Notes: generated by a model not told the origin, from the letters alone. Shown: positions 24,276 to 37,161, numbered from the stretch's first letter. The stretch is 64,000 bases of DNA from Poecilobothrus nobilitatus (GCA_947095535.1 OX352774.1:73036416-73100415), one strand, 5' to 3'. Numbers and translations: made by a program.

Positions 24276-27200
24276 AAGTTCGTGCCTATAGAGATTATAT
24301 ATAGGTATCTGATATTTTTCGATGTCAAATTGTATGTCAACAACAGGTTCGGCTAGCTGACATACAACTTCTTTTTTTATATAACCATAATTTAAATTCT
24401 TCTATCTTGAAACTTAATTAAGCTATAGACATCTAAAATATTATATAAAAGATGATTAAATTATATGGTAATAATTTCTGTTAAATTGGGTTGGTTTGGT
24501 GCAACAGGTACTCGAGGCTATCATCCAACTCCAAAATTTACATTAATATATCTCCGTACTTAATTAAGTCAAACATCTAAAATCTTGTAAAAGATGATCA
24601 AGTTTCAGGGAAGCCTCATAGATTATGTTCATTGGGATATCCTATAGATTTGGCGTAGTCTACCTCTATCTCTTCCTTGTTTTAAATTATAATTAAAGAA
24701 AAATTCTTCAACACATAAAAACCCCTTGTTTTTACATTGACGCATTATTTTCTTATTTCCTTATGCACTAAACTAATAAATTTCAACAATAAGGTATTAA
24801 AGTGCGAATTAAATAAAAATATGGTCATTAACCTTCAATAGATTAAAAATATCTTGAGTATAAAAAAGATAAACTTATTCTATATACTATGTAGATGTAA
24901 AATCCTTTTTATCTCCTGTTATGGTGCGTGTTTAAAAGTTATCTTTTACTTTTTTTTTATATTGCGTAACCCAAGTATTTTCAAAAATTAATTTAATTAG
25001 TATTTCAACCATATACAGTTCATTTATTCATCACTTTCTAATCATATTGCAATTAACCTTAATAAAACCAAACCCCATCTTTAAAATTTGAAATGCATTC
25101 ATTAATTGCAATAAATTTTTTCATAACATTAAATAAATTTTTATTTTTATGGCACTCTTTGTAACCTTTTATTCACATGCCAATTTATAGTGTGACTGCA
25201 GTGAAAAGAATATTTTAGAACATCAGTCCCCCGTATACACCATTACAATATTTAAATACACCTTTGAAGCAATATCAATCTTCGCGTTTAATTAAAAATA
25301 TAATAAGTACATACATATATACCTGTAATAAATTTTAATGTACACCCAACAATATATAGATTAGATATGTATTACGAATATGTATGTATATCATTTTATA
25401 TATCTAGTCGTAATTATTGTCCTTTTGCCTTGATCCTTTTGTGCAACAAAGTAAATAAAAAATTTGGGTTTCCTAGAAAATTTAATTATATACACCTGAA
25501 TTGTGTTGAATATAAAATAACCAGATGGTGATGTTTGGGACAAAAATAACTTCAAGGAAATCATCAGTAATATTTTATTTAATCTAAATAATAATATTGT
25601 TGTTAGTATGATTATCAGATGAGTCAATAGGGATTTTATAGGATTTTCTGATTTGGTGTTAAAGAGAAATTTTTTTATATTTATTAAAGATAAAAAAGGA
25701 TATTATTTCAATAAACTTTAGTTTCTTTATTTGGTGACTTTGTGGTCTGTTTAATCTATAATTGAATGATTAAAAATACAATTTTTCTATATACATAAAG
25801 TTATACTCGTATTATATTTGATTAAAAACAACTTCTTTGAGTTAGTCAAGCAACTATGATTTGCACAAGTACAATCTGTACGATAACCAAAACCATATAT
25901 GACCGAATTTGAGTTTAAAAAGATGCAAATGCATACCCTCTCTCCCCCTCTATAAACGTAAAATAAAGAAAATTCGTTGGTGTTATTACGGTATGATCGA
26001 TAATATTCTAAAAAATTGGGTATATTTTGCAGAGGAATTGACATTATAAAGAGTGTTGAACTCTTTATATGTACTTGTCTCGATCTTTTGAGAAAAAATC
26101 CAAAATTTGTCGGCAGTATCTTTTTTTAAGATTTAGATGAACTCTCATATATGAATCTAAAACGCTTTCGTGACCCAAATCTAAAGAAACTTGAAATAAA
26201 TTTATTTTATATAGGTTCTCCTTGTTTGAAGGTCCATTAGTAGATCAAGCATCGAAATTTTATAAAGCTTCAATCTGAACCTGAAGTGCATTAAATAAAG
26301 GTAAAAATATTCTTTTTTAACCAGAAAACTTAAAGTGTATACAATTAAACCTACCAATTGAGACAAGCACATTTTATATGGACACTAAATTAGACGATGC
26401 TTGACTTAAAGTTTTCCTCGATAAAATCATTATTCATATTAGACTTAGCTTCAGGTTTTTGAAACATTATTTCCGCTGAGCCGTTTTTTTATCATATACC
26501 GTTCTATGTCAAGTTTTATTATATATATAATATGTAGTTGATCAGCATTCAGTAGATGGAATTATAGTTCTGTTTATAATTTACTATATTATCTGCCAGC
26601 ATTTTTTATTTTATTTAGATAAGCTATTAGTTTACCGTAATGCTATAATATGTTAAGGTATCCCCTAACGCTATTAATCAAATTAGATATTAGCTTCAAT
26701 TTCTTCAATCATTATTTTTTTAAGCAATTTATTTATTTATTTGATTACTCGGCTGTAGGTAAAATTTAATCTTCTAACTGTAAGTCTGTTGATCGTTTTT
26801 AGATAAAAGTGGGTATAATGTGCAAGATTATTATGAGACACAAATATTTATGAGGTTTTCTCAGGATGCGCTATTACCACATAAATTTCTGAAACACCGA
26901 CGATTTAACCATTAAGCCGTATGTCAGTTGACATGCTATTAAAGAAAAAATCTGACAAATTATTTTTAAGATTATTGTTATTTAAAAAATTTAAAAAAAT
27001 CAACTTAAGAAACACTTCAAATTTATTTTTTGTATTTACAATCAGTTTCTGAAGACAGGGTAAGTGGATACCTTCAGCAGCTATATTTTTTACGTTAATA
27101 AAATGAGTCTCTATAAAGTTTAAATTATTTCTAGAAGTTAATACATTTTTAGGATTAAAACCTAAATTACTGTTTAAAACTTAAAACCTTAAAATATAAA

Positions 27201-27888
27201 GGTTCATACAAGTAATTTCGAATGACAGTGTCATCTACATCCAAATTGTTTGTAGTTAGATCAAATCGCAAAAATTACAAATTATTCATGATTCCAATGA
27301 ATCATGTAATGTAATATTAAAGAGGCCAGGTATAAAAATCTACAAAACAAAATGTCAAATCAAATTTTAGTTATTCAATTTACTAATTTTTTTTGTTAAT
27401 TTGAATGCACAGTCAATTAAATTTCACTTAAACAATCAATAATCAATATAGTTACTAATTTTTAAAAGTCTCATTAAGCTCATGAATAATATTCTTGGAA
27501 TCATGATTAAGACGTAAGTTTATATGTGTTTAATACGTGATTTTATGGTAAAAGTGGCTCATATGACTCATGTGTTAATATAAACTTTTTTATAATCAAA
27601 GAATATATTTTTATAAAAATATGAATATGAAAAAATTCTGTTTCATGTGATTTTATTTGAATTGATTAAAAAAAAAAATAAGTTGGATACATCTCTTTAT
27701 TGAATAAAACATTAAAATAAAATTAAAGAATTTTTGAAATATTTTGTAAGATTTTATTTCTCATTGTTCTGATTTATAATTATTATAAGTATGTTTATAT
27801 AACGGGTTTCTTTTTTTTAGAATGATACAACTTTAAATTGAAATAAAACACATTTAAATTAAGATTGAAGCCAATGTTTTTTTTATTT
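24276..27888. other. AT-rich DNA without a recognised gene
   Basis: Positions 26761-26808 match 30205-30252 (see that entry). The minus-strand frames at 25627-25391 and 26044-25787 show no domain or plausible gene structure. Nothing else is supported. Confidence 0.5.
26761..26808 (+). repeat. short dispersed repeat R2, copy 1
   Basis: This roughly 48-bp block reads AAAATTTAATCTTCTA, CTGTAA, TCTGTTGATCGTTTTTAG and TAAA. It matches 30205-30252 in the same orientation with about eight differences. The similarity fades on both sides. It could be the conserved 3' tail of a retroelement. Confidence 0.5.
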
Positions 27889-28585
27889 GAAAGAGGGACC
27901 ACATTCGATCAGACCAATTTTGGACGACTTTTTCGCCTTATACAGGCCTTATTTCATCAATAACACGGATTATGTTGGTTTCTAAAGCGTTTATTTTTTC
28001 TGGTTTTTCAGCATAAACCATAATGATTTCACATAACCCCAAAGAAAATAATCCAGTGGCGTTATATCACATGATCTTGGAGACCAATTAATTGGACCAT
28101 TTCTCGAAATAATGTTATCACCAAATCTTTCTTTCAATAAATCAATTGTTGCGGTAGCAGTATGAGGTGCAACATCATCTTGTCGAAAAACAAACATCCG
28201 GGTCGATACCATTCAAATTTTGAAACAAAAAATCATTGATCATCGATCTGTAGCGAGCACCATTCACTGTAACAATAGTTCCAGCATAATTTTTAAAGAA
28301 ATATGGATGCCTTCAGCATGTAAATCACACCATACGATGCATTTTTCAGAATGGAATGAAACAGCTGCTGAATTTCTTGAGGATTATTTTCGCTCCATAT
28401 ACGGAAATTTAGCTTGTTTACGTAGCCGTTCAACCAAAAATGAACTTCATCACTAAACACAATTTTTCGATAAAAAATTGTCTATAAGTTTGGCGAATAG
28501 AACACTGATTATGAAAATAAATTTCAACAATTTGTAAACGTCCATGATAATTTGTCAATGCTTACTGAAATCAAATAAAAAAAAA
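27889..28585 (-). mobile_element. internally deleted mariner/IS630-superfamily transposon
   Basis: On the minus strand a transposase-like N-terminal block (RLQIVEIYFHNQCSIRQTYR, about 28550-28490) runs almost directly into a DDE-domain block beginning FSDEVHFWLNGYVNK (from about 28455). It continues through 28212-27991 with the second catalytic-region signature QDDVAPHTA and the C-terminal SPRSCDITPLDYFLWGYVK. Roughly a hundred residues between the N-terminal helix-turn-helix and the first catalytic aspartate are missing. At least one frame change lies near 28210-28300. I could not define the terminal inverted repeats. The copy is inactive. Assignment to the superfamily rests on the FSDExxF and DxxxPHxA / LTPLDYFLWG-type motifs. 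Confidence 0.8.
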
Positions 28586-30204
28586 ATTTGGCCCACTATA
28601 CTTGACATCTGACAATTTTGACATTTATGCATACAAAACATGCATTTTTTTCATATTTCCATCCAATAATATTGTATGATATCTACTTCATATACCTACT
28701 TTTTGACTTTCCAACGTAAATATTTAATTTATTAGAAATTTTAAAAACTTTTAATTTTTTTATGTTTAAATTTTTTTTTACCAGGTACATTATAATCAAG
28801 ATTTAAGCAAAAATGAATTTATTATGGATATTATATTATTTAAATGAAAGCTTTTTATGCTTAAAATAAATGTTAATTTTGAAAATAATGACGTCATCTA
28901 ATCAACATTTTGCTGAAACTTTAGAAAAAAAAAATTAAAACTAGTTTTTTGTTCTAAAATTTTTTTTTTTTTGTATTTTTATATATTTTGATCTTTAATT
29001 TTGTTTTTGTATTTCTGTTGATTTGTTCAAATCATTACGCCATTTTTTTTTAAGTCGTCAAGGTTGGCAGAGCATGAGGAAACACATAAGGTCACCATAA
29101 CAAAAAAAACCTAAAAAAAATGTTTTTTTTTTCATTTTTTTTGTCAGTTTTAGATCGGTGAATAACACAAAAAAAAAAACAAAATTTAATTTAAATTTTA
29201 ATTTTAATTATAACGTTAGAAATAAAAATTTGAATTTTTAATTAAAAAGATATTTTTATTTTTTGTTTTTGAGAGAACTTTCTTGAAATAGTGAAAGAAT
29301 ACTTATTTTAATGTTTAAGAATTTTTATTAAATTAAAAAAAAATTTGCATTTAACAGAGAATAACCTTATATATAGAAAAAACTTTAATCTCAAAAAATG
29401 TGTATCCAAGCTAAAAAAAAATCGTTACATTACAAGCAAGCAAGCAAGATACATTTATATATAGTATGTATCTAATTAAGGTTAGATTAAGAAAAAAATG
29501 GAAATCATATATAAAATTACAGTAAATTCTCTAAAAATAGTTTTTTTGAATGTGTATTAGAATATAGTTTATATGTATGTTATATAATAGATAACAATAT
29601 TATATTTTAAGATGTATAGGGGTTTAACATGAGAAATGAGGACCACTACATGAAAAAATAATATTCGTGGAGTAAAATTTTTAATTAGGAAAAAAGTCAG
29701 TGTGCGACATACTGGGTAGATCCATTTACCTGTAGAATAATTTCATTAAAATATATGATATTAGTTCACGGGTAAATGCAAACGCCTACTATGCCCCACG
29801 AGTCCATTAAAATTATTAACTTAAATTTTTTGCCTTGCCTTTGAAAAACTTTTTGTGAAATTTTTTTTTTTGTATATTATTATTCGATTTTACAATTAAC
29901 TTTTAAATTCATTTAATTTATCTCATCGATCTAAAATTATTTGTTGCTGTAATTGTTGACGATGAAGTACGAGTAAAAACTATACATATAGAAATGATTT
30001 ATTATCAGTCTTCTATATTCATATTCGATTTTAAATTTCAACTGATTCTTAATTACAAAATTAGTCTCAAAACTTTTAATGCACGGATAAATCGTAACCA
30101 ATAATTAATTTTTCAATTTTTCTAATTTTTTTTTGAATTTTCATTTAAAGTTCATCAACATATTTTTCTAGTTCTCTGGACCATTAAATTAACGTCTCCT
30201 ATCG
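28586..30204. other. AT-rich DNA, nothing recognised
   Basis: Long A/T tracts occur throughout (28961-28972, 29041-29052, 29120-29140). No gene or RNA signature was seen. Confidence 0.5.
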
Positions 30205-30252
30205 AAAAATGTAATCTTCTATCTGTAAATCTATTGATCGTTTTTAGGTAAA
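30205..30252 (+). repeat. short dispersed repeat R2, copy 2
   Basis: This is the partner of 26761-26808. It overlaps the end of a 68-codon minus-strand frame (30361-30155) that has some acidic, coding-like character (LNASYALNRVLEVEGVEED) but no recognised homology. I do not call that frame a gene. Confidence 0.5.
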
Positions 30253-30476
30253 GAAGTACAGAAGCATTATCTTCTTCTACTCCTTCCACTTCCAGTACCC
30301 TATTCAGGGCGTAAGAGGCATTCAAATTCATAATTATACATATGTAAAAAATAGAAATCAAAGCTATAAGAATTAAACCAAAAAGTTAGCTTCGACAGTG
30401 GTCAATGACCCCAAAATAATTAATAAATTATGAAAAGTAAATGACGTTTAATTATTTACTAACTAACTCAATTACA

Positions 30477-30691
30477 ATTTAGAAAAGGGGCCTCGGTAGC
30501 CTAGTGGGTAAGAGCGTATAAAATACGCTGTAAACACCGAGGGAGTGTGGGTTCGAATCCCACACACGTCGTAAGAATTATTCCCCCTTACGGCATTTAC
30601 AGTCACGCCTGAACAGGAAAGACTGTGTAATTTACTGTCCACATTTATGTGGCAGAGGAAACACAAAAAAAATATATATATATTTAGAAAA
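30477..30691 (+). mobile_element. tRNA-derived SINE, family A, copy 2, with target-site duplication
   Basis: A 10-bp direct repeat, ATTTAGAAAA, flanks the element (30477-30486 and 30682-30691). It encloses about 195 bp. The tRNA-like head has an A-box region (30500-30516) and a perfect B box (GGGTTCGAATCCC, 30549-30561). A body of about 100 bp follows, then an A-rich tail (30661-30681). The intact target-site duplication and tail indicate retrotransposition that is more recent than for most repeats here. The 64-codon frame on the opposite strand is an artefact of the head. Confidence 0.8.
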
Positions 30692-31253
30692 TAACAGAAT
30701 TTTATTTAACTAAATAGATCTTTATGAAAAAGATCTACAGCTAGAAATAAAAAAAAAGAACATCGGTTCATAGCGAGAGAAAAAAGAAGTACAAAAACTC
30801 CATAACCTACAACTAACCTTCCTAACCTACAACTAACTACATTGACAGCAACATCATTCCTTCCAATTTTTATTTGATCTTATTTAAATATTATTTACTT
30901 CATGCTATTACTGAGAGGAAAATATCAGCCTCATTTTCTATTCAACAATAAAAAAAATTTGCTTTTTAATTTTATATTTTAATTTTACAATATAAAATTT
31001 TACTAATAATTTTCTTTTATTATTTTACAGATTCTTTTAACATTTTCGGATAAACGAATAATTACTGATATAAAATTTACCGCCGCCTAATAATCAATTA
31101 ACAAAAAGGTGAAGAATGAAAAAATAAGAAAAGATTTTAATTTAACCAAATTCGAGAATTAATTAACATTTAATTTTAATTAAAAAAAAAAACAATTACA
31201 TTTCTCCTATTTACAATCAACAAAACCAAAATTTTATTTATAATCAATGCAAA
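30692..31253 (+). promoter_or_regulatory. upstream region and probable 5' UTR of the MFSD6-like gene
   Basis: A 3' splice-site-like sequence (T-rich tract ending TTTTACAG, 31023-31030) suggests that the 5' UTR of the following gene begins in an upstream exon and resumes at 31031. No TATA box or core promoter stands out against the A/T background. An out-of-frame ATG at 31247 opens an 11-codon frame that overlaps the chosen start at 31254, so some leaky scanning would be needed. Confidence 0.4.
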
Positions 31254-33771
31254 ATGGGTGCTACAAAAACTGGCGGTAAACAATTTGTAAAACCAAGCCT
31301 ACTAACAATAAAATTAGTTGCATTTCTAACTTTAACGGGTAAGTTTTAATATTTTCTAATGAGTATATCATAGATCTTTAATAGTTTATCATTTTCATAA
31401 CAGGTATTTCAGCTATTCATATATTAAGTGCATACCAACCATTTATATGGGGTTTAAATTTTGAAGAATATCGTTTAATTAGTATTGTTGTACCATTAAT
31501 ATCAATTTTAGGACCATTAATTGCTGGTCCATTAGCTGATAAGTTAGCTGCTAAAAATTCAAATTCATTTGGACGTTCATTACGTTTTTTACTCGCCGTA
31601 TTCTTAATATTAGCTGCCATCTTTTATGCTCTCATTTTTGTTATACCACCAGTAAAAAGAGAAGAAGCAAGACGTCCAAGAGTTAGTTTTAGTTGTGATT
31701 CATCGGGTGCTGTTATATTTCAAGAACGTTGTTCTGAATTTAATGAAAATTGTCATACTTGGAAAGAAAAAGTTGGTTCATTGGTATTAACAAATTGTAC
31801 ATATACATGTCAAAATCCAACCCAATTTGAAAATTTATATAAACCATGGGTAAAAAGAACACAAGCAACACCACCATCAACAGAAACAAGTGCTGAATCT
31901 GATTATCATGATTATGATGAAGCATCATCAGCTGTTACAGAAAGTTTAAAAACAGATAATTTAATTATTGATCATGGTATTGAATTAACAAATTCAGGGT
32001 ATCGTCGTAAAAAACGACAAGACGTTGATGCTAGTTTTGTACCTGATAAAGTTTATGTTGAACCACCACATTTATGTACAAAAGGATTAGATGAAAATGG
32101 TAATGAAGTTATAACACATTGTCATGTTTATACTGTTGATACAGAAAATTTAAAAGTTCATGTAACGTTAAGAACATCTTCAAATGTTGAAACAAGTCAA
32201 CAAACTGGAAACAGTTCTGATGAAGCCAATGAAGAATGGTGTAATTATCCTTTAGGTATATATAATATAATCATTTTTACACACCATGTTATTTGTCTAT
32301 AATTATGTATATAAATTAATTTTAAATTTCTTATTTTATAGATGGGTTTCAATGTAATGTGCCGCAAGCACAAGCTGAATGGATGAAAGCTTATACAAAT
32401 ATGGCAGATTGTAAACCAACAGTCGAATGTGAAGTTGTTGATCCTTATGATAGCCCAAAAAGTGTTCTTGCTGATAGTCAGTGTATAAAAGTATGATTTA
32501 ATTTATTTAGTTATAAATAAATAAATTTTTATTTAATTTAATTTTTACTTTTAGATTGATGGTGATATTGAAACAACTTTATGGGGTTATTCAATTTTGC
32601 GTGCAATCGCTGATATATGGCCACTTGGAGCATTAACTTTATTAAACACTGCCATTATTATTGCCGTCCGAGATACATCTGAAGGTAGAGGTGAAGTTTG
32701 CCGACAATATGCACCAGGTGCTATAGCTTATGTTATTTTAATTGGACTTTTCCAAATGGTATTTTCTAATGCAATTAATAAAGAAGATCCATCATATGTA
32801 CCAGATGACGGATATAATTTAGCTTTAATTGTAATGATTATTGCTGTTTTATCATTTTTAATTGGTGCAATTGTTGTCATTGCATCATCAAGAATGCCAA
32901 TTAGTCCACCAGAATGGTGGTGGCTTACAAAATCAGGTATGCTTGTATATCCAATGTCAGCAATACGTAAATATTGGCCAGAAATGACTTTAGTAGCTGT
33001 TGTTTCCTTAGTATATGGTATCTTTTGGAGTAGTATTCATAGCTATTTTAGATATGAATATAATGATGTTTCGTGTTATACAATAATTGGAATCATATTG
33101 ATATTGTTATTATTCTTCAATCAAGATAAATTCATTGAATATTGTGGACATTCAAATATTTTAATTGCTGGTTTTGCAATTTATGTAATAAGATTTACAG
33201 CATTAGCTGAAAATATTGTATGGTTAAATGTTATAATGGAAGTAATTGAACCATTTGTTATTGGTATGGTATGGATAACATGTATATTATATATGAGACA
33301 TGTTATGCCAAGAAAATTCATAGCAACAGGACAAGCTATTGTTGTGATAATGTTCTGGGCATTAGGTAAATATTCTTTTATATTATATTTTTTATTTTCT
33401 GTATAATTTACTAAAAAAAAAATTTTAAATTTCGTTTGTTTCTTTTTTTTTTGTTTTTAGGAAAATGCTTTGGTGCATTAATTGGTTTAGCTAAAGATTC
33501 ACGTCATCCAGAATTAGATGATTGCATGTATCATGCTTTAGCATATACAGCATTAATTTTATCAATAATTTATTTCATAATGTATAATTTGGTATTGGCA
33601 CCAAGATGTACAGCTAAACCACAACCAGCACCACTTAATTTAACACAACCATCATTAAATGGTTCTGGTACAGCGACAAGCGGTAATGCAAATACTGGTT
33701 CTAATGGTAATTATACACCCCTTAGAGTTTATCATAACGAACGAGGAAAGAAAGGACAATTTAGATATTAA
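31254..33771 (+). CDS. MFSD6-like major facilitator superfamily protein, five coding exons
   Basis: Joined exons 31254-31338, 31404-32255, 32342-32490, 32555-33365 and 33461-33771 give 735 residues. All introns are 64-95 bp with GT-AG ends and phases 1, 1, 0, 1. A first membrane segment lies near residues 17-37. A GPLADK motif at 70-75, resembling MFS motif A, sits between segments 2 and 3. A long polar loop of about 240 residues (112 to about 370) follows, with many cysteines (126, 138, 145, 160, 164 and others) and a polybasic RRKKR at 229-233. Exon 4 encodes repeated hydrophobic segments. It ends in the TGQAIVVIMFWALG block continued by GKCFGALIG in exon 5, matching the MFSD6/MFS_1-like pattern. 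The C-terminal tail is cytosolic, Asn/Gly/Thr-rich. The substrate is unknown. The exact insect orthologue is not assigned. Confidence 0.85.
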
Positions 33772-33830
33772 AAACAAAAAAAAATTCAAATAAAATTAAT
33801 TAAAAAAAAACCAAAAAAAAAAATTATTTA
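33772..33830 (+). terminator. possible proximal polyadenylation site of the MFSD6-like gene
   Basis: AATAAA occurs at 33789-33794, 18 bp after the stop codon. Many further AATAAA words follow in the A-rich DNA to about 36 kb, so a much longer 3' UTR is equally possible. Confidence 0.3.
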
Positions 33831-36800
33831 AAAAAAAACAAACAAATAAAAAGTTATTTAAAAAATATAATTTTATTTTTTTTTTATTTTTAAATTTTTT
33901 TTTTTGTTTAATTTAATTTTTTAATTGTAAAATTTTTGTCCTTATATATAATATAGAGTTTTTGATATTTTTTTAAAGCGCTTTTTTTTTAATTTTTATT
34001 TTTATGTTTTTAAGTTTTAAAAATAATTAAAAATAAATAAAAGAAAAAAATATAAAAAAAAAAAAAATTTTATACGTATAAAAATTAATTAATTAAATTT
34101 TTTAAAAATCTCATTCTTGACTCTGGAGATACAATGAATATTAAATTGTCAATCTATATACGTTACTTAACGTTTTTTTTGTTTGTTTGTTTGACACTAC
34201 TATCAATTATGTCATTTCTATTTATGTCCAATTAAATTAAATTTTAAATTTTTCAATACTTTAATAAAAAAAAAAAAAAAAACATAAAATATTTGACAGC
34301 TACATTTACTGCCTATACATATAAAATTTAAACAGAAATTTTTAGTTGTTAGTTGAAATGTCAATTTTGAAAAATCGTTTCCTTGATTACGTTAAAAATT
34401 GAACTATCAATTAGACTGTTTAGAATTCGAATAACATATTTTATTAGCATATAAAAAAAAAAAAAAAAATAATAATAATTTTAATTAATTCATAATAAAA
34501 GTATTCTTTTTTATATTACAATTTATTTTGTAATAAATTAATGACTTTAAATTGTCTTCAAAATTACATAAATACCAAAAATATGTAATCAGTTCGTAGG
34601 CAGATTCTTTTATATGCATATTCCTTGTATCTTCAGAGTTTAATAGAAATAATAATCTATTTGTAATAAAATTTGTATAATAATTTATTTAGAAACAGAA
34701 ATTACACGCCCAGTAATAAAATTTTTAATTATATAAGAATGATGCAAATTAAATATAAAATGAAAAAAAAAATAATAAAAAAAAAATTGTGTACACGTTC
34801 ATAATTATCAATTAAGATTTAAATTATACGTTAAATTTTTTAATTTGGTTTTATTTCAATTCTATTAAGTTAAATAATTTAAATCTCAATTTCTAAATAT
34901 TTACCTTATTAAAGAATCAACAATTTCCAACTATAAAAATTAATATTTTTAATAAAATTTATCAAGCACCATTAAAAGAATATGCAAATATTTATAAGTA
35001 AATAAATATTACAAAAATTATATTTAAATGACAGCTTAACTGGTTTTTACAAAAAAAAAAAAAAAAAACTTTCCAAACTGTCAATTAAAGTCTGTATACA
35101 CATTACTATAATAATATAAATTTTATTTTATTTTTATTTTTCGAAATATTTTTTTCTTTTTGTAAATTTTTCTTTTTCACTTAAATTTAAGTAAAATGTT
35201 TTTTTTTAAGATTAAAAAATAGTAAATAAAATTTGTAAAACTTTAATATTAAGCATCAGCTTTATTTTATTAATAAATTAATTAATAATTTTTATTTTCT
35301 TATAAAAAGTTATTACACAACCCTCGTATAACCTACATTTTAAAATTTATTATTTTAATTCTTAAAATAATTCCAAATTTTATTTTTTGTTTTTATTTTT
35401 TTTCTGTAATTTTCCTCAAATAAAAAAAAAATATATTAAAAAAAAAAAAAACCAAAATGTGTTCTTTTTAACGAAGACAGTAATTTTTAATTCATTATTT
35501 TTACATTTTTATAAAGTTAGACAGTTCACATTTTATTTTAAATTTTTTCAATAATGAAATCTTAAATCTTGTTAGTTTCTTTTTTCCTTTGTTGAAAATT
35601 ATATTTTATATATATATATTATATATCTAATAGAATATAAATATTTTGTTTTAAAAGGAAAATATTAAAAAAAAACCAAAAAAAAAAAATTAAATTTTAG
35701 TTGAAGTTTTTGATGTAAAGAGAGTGTACATCTTGTAATATGATCTTAAAATGTTCGTGCATCTGATCATAAATAAATCAAATTTATACACTGTCCGTTA
35801 ACTAAACTACAATCGTAATTAAAATCTTAAATCAATTAATATTACTTTGTACCCATAATATATTAATTTGAAAAATGCTTAAAATTTCTAATTTCAAGAA
35901 TTAAGGGAAAATATTTTAAAACAAAAAATTATTAGACACAGATTTGAATGTAAAAGTATTCTAATATCTAAAAAAATTTCAACTTTAAAATTAATAAGAA
36001 AAATACAAATTAAAAAATTTAAAAGGATAAAAAAAATTTATTAAAATTTATTAAAAATAAAAAAAACCTTTATACTGAAATGTACATAAAAAAAAAATGT
36101 ATAAATATAAATACATACACATATATTAAATTTAATTTTCAAAACTTTAATAACAAAAGAAATTCCTAAATCAAATTAAAGGAAATCAAAAAAAAAAAAA
36201 ATTTTTTAATTTACAGCCCAGTCAAATGAATTTACACAAAAAAAAAGAAAAAAAAAACACATAAATTGTCCATAAATTGTTTATATTTATCGAAATAAAA
36301 AAAAAAAATACTTTTTTAAAATTGTATTAAAATAAGAAAAAAAATAAAAAAAAATAATTAAAAAAAATAATACAAAACTCATTTTAATTTTTTTTTTTTT
36401 TTAATGAATTTTAAAAATTAAAAGGACCAACTTATTCAAACTCAATTTATTCAAACTCAAAATTGTTTCAAAAATGGATGCCTTGTTTTTCTTTCATATT
36501 TTAAAAGCTCTCATATTAACATTAAATATTACTTTACTCTTATTTCTTTTTTCATTTTTAAATTAAATTTTTATTTACGTTACGTTCTTAAAATCCTAAA
36601 AGTTATACATAATATTTAAACGAACATTAATATGTAATATAATTTTCTCTCTAAATAATACCAAAACTTTTATGAAAATTTCAGTACAACGGAAACTCTA
36701 ATTTTATTTAAAATTATTTTTTTATCAACAAAACATTCAACACTTGCAGAAGAGTTTCTTTTTAAACATTATACGGTATCAACTTTATGTTCACATCGTT

Positions 36801-36865
36801 ATTAAAAAAAATTTTAAATACCGGTTTTGAGACCACAAGTACGTAGCATTTCAAATTTTGACATT
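33831..36865. other. extremely A/T-rich DNA, 3' UTR or intergenic
   Basis: The stretch is dominated by A and T runs (34267-34283, 34452-34470, 35050-35068, 36379-36402) with no open frame or structured repeat. It may in part be the distal 3' UTR of the gene upstream; the sequence alone cannot decide. Confidence 0.45.
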
Positions 36866-36916
36866 GAAAAACACTAGTACAAAAATCATAAAATGTGTTT
36901 TTGTACTAGTTTTTCG
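36866..36916. repeat. inverted repeat able to form a 50-nt hairpin
   Basis: GAAAAACACTAGTACAAAAA at 36866-36885 pairs with TTTTTGTACTAGTTTTTCG at 36898-36916, with a 2-bp bulge and a 12-bp loop. It lies just upstream of the unexplained frame at 36940. Confidence 0.65.
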
Positions 36917-36939
36917 TTTAATTTTATCTCATTGTCAAT

Positions 36940-37161
36940 ATGAGACCGAAACTGATCAAAATGTCAAATGCTATTGAGACCGATCTGGTATTAGCCGTGG
37001 TATTATACGTATGTGAACATAACAAACCTAGATATATGTACTACATTATGTTGCAACTTGGTTGCAACTACAATGAACAGCAAAAACTTTTATTCGTTCT
37101 ATTTACGCAACCAGCTGTCAAAGTGAAATTGAAATGTATTAAATTGTATGAAAGTAGGTAA
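36940..37161 (+). CDS. unrecognised small ORF, 73 codons, coding status doubtful
   Basis: I do not recognise this protein. It stands out because its composition is mixed (ETDLVLAVVLYVCEHN, then LQLGCNYNEQQKLLFVLF) rather than the Lys/Asn/Phe-rich pattern of chance frames in this window. Its codons also use C and G at third positions more often than the genes nearby. The final codons overlap a 5' splice-site-like AG|GTAATT at 37156-37161, so it could be an exon with a continuation that I cannot find. It could equally be a fragment of a transposon, as the adjacent hairpin suggests. There is no Kozak or promoter evidence. Confidence 0.2.
   Translation: MRPKLIKMSNAIETDLVLAVVLYVCEHNKPRYMYYIMLQLGCNYNEQQKLLFVLFTQPAVKVKLKCIKLYESR

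Noticed and set aside
30155..30361. 68-codon minus-strand ORF with coding-like composition
   Set aside because: It overlaps dispersed repeat R2, has no recognised homology and no gene structure around it.
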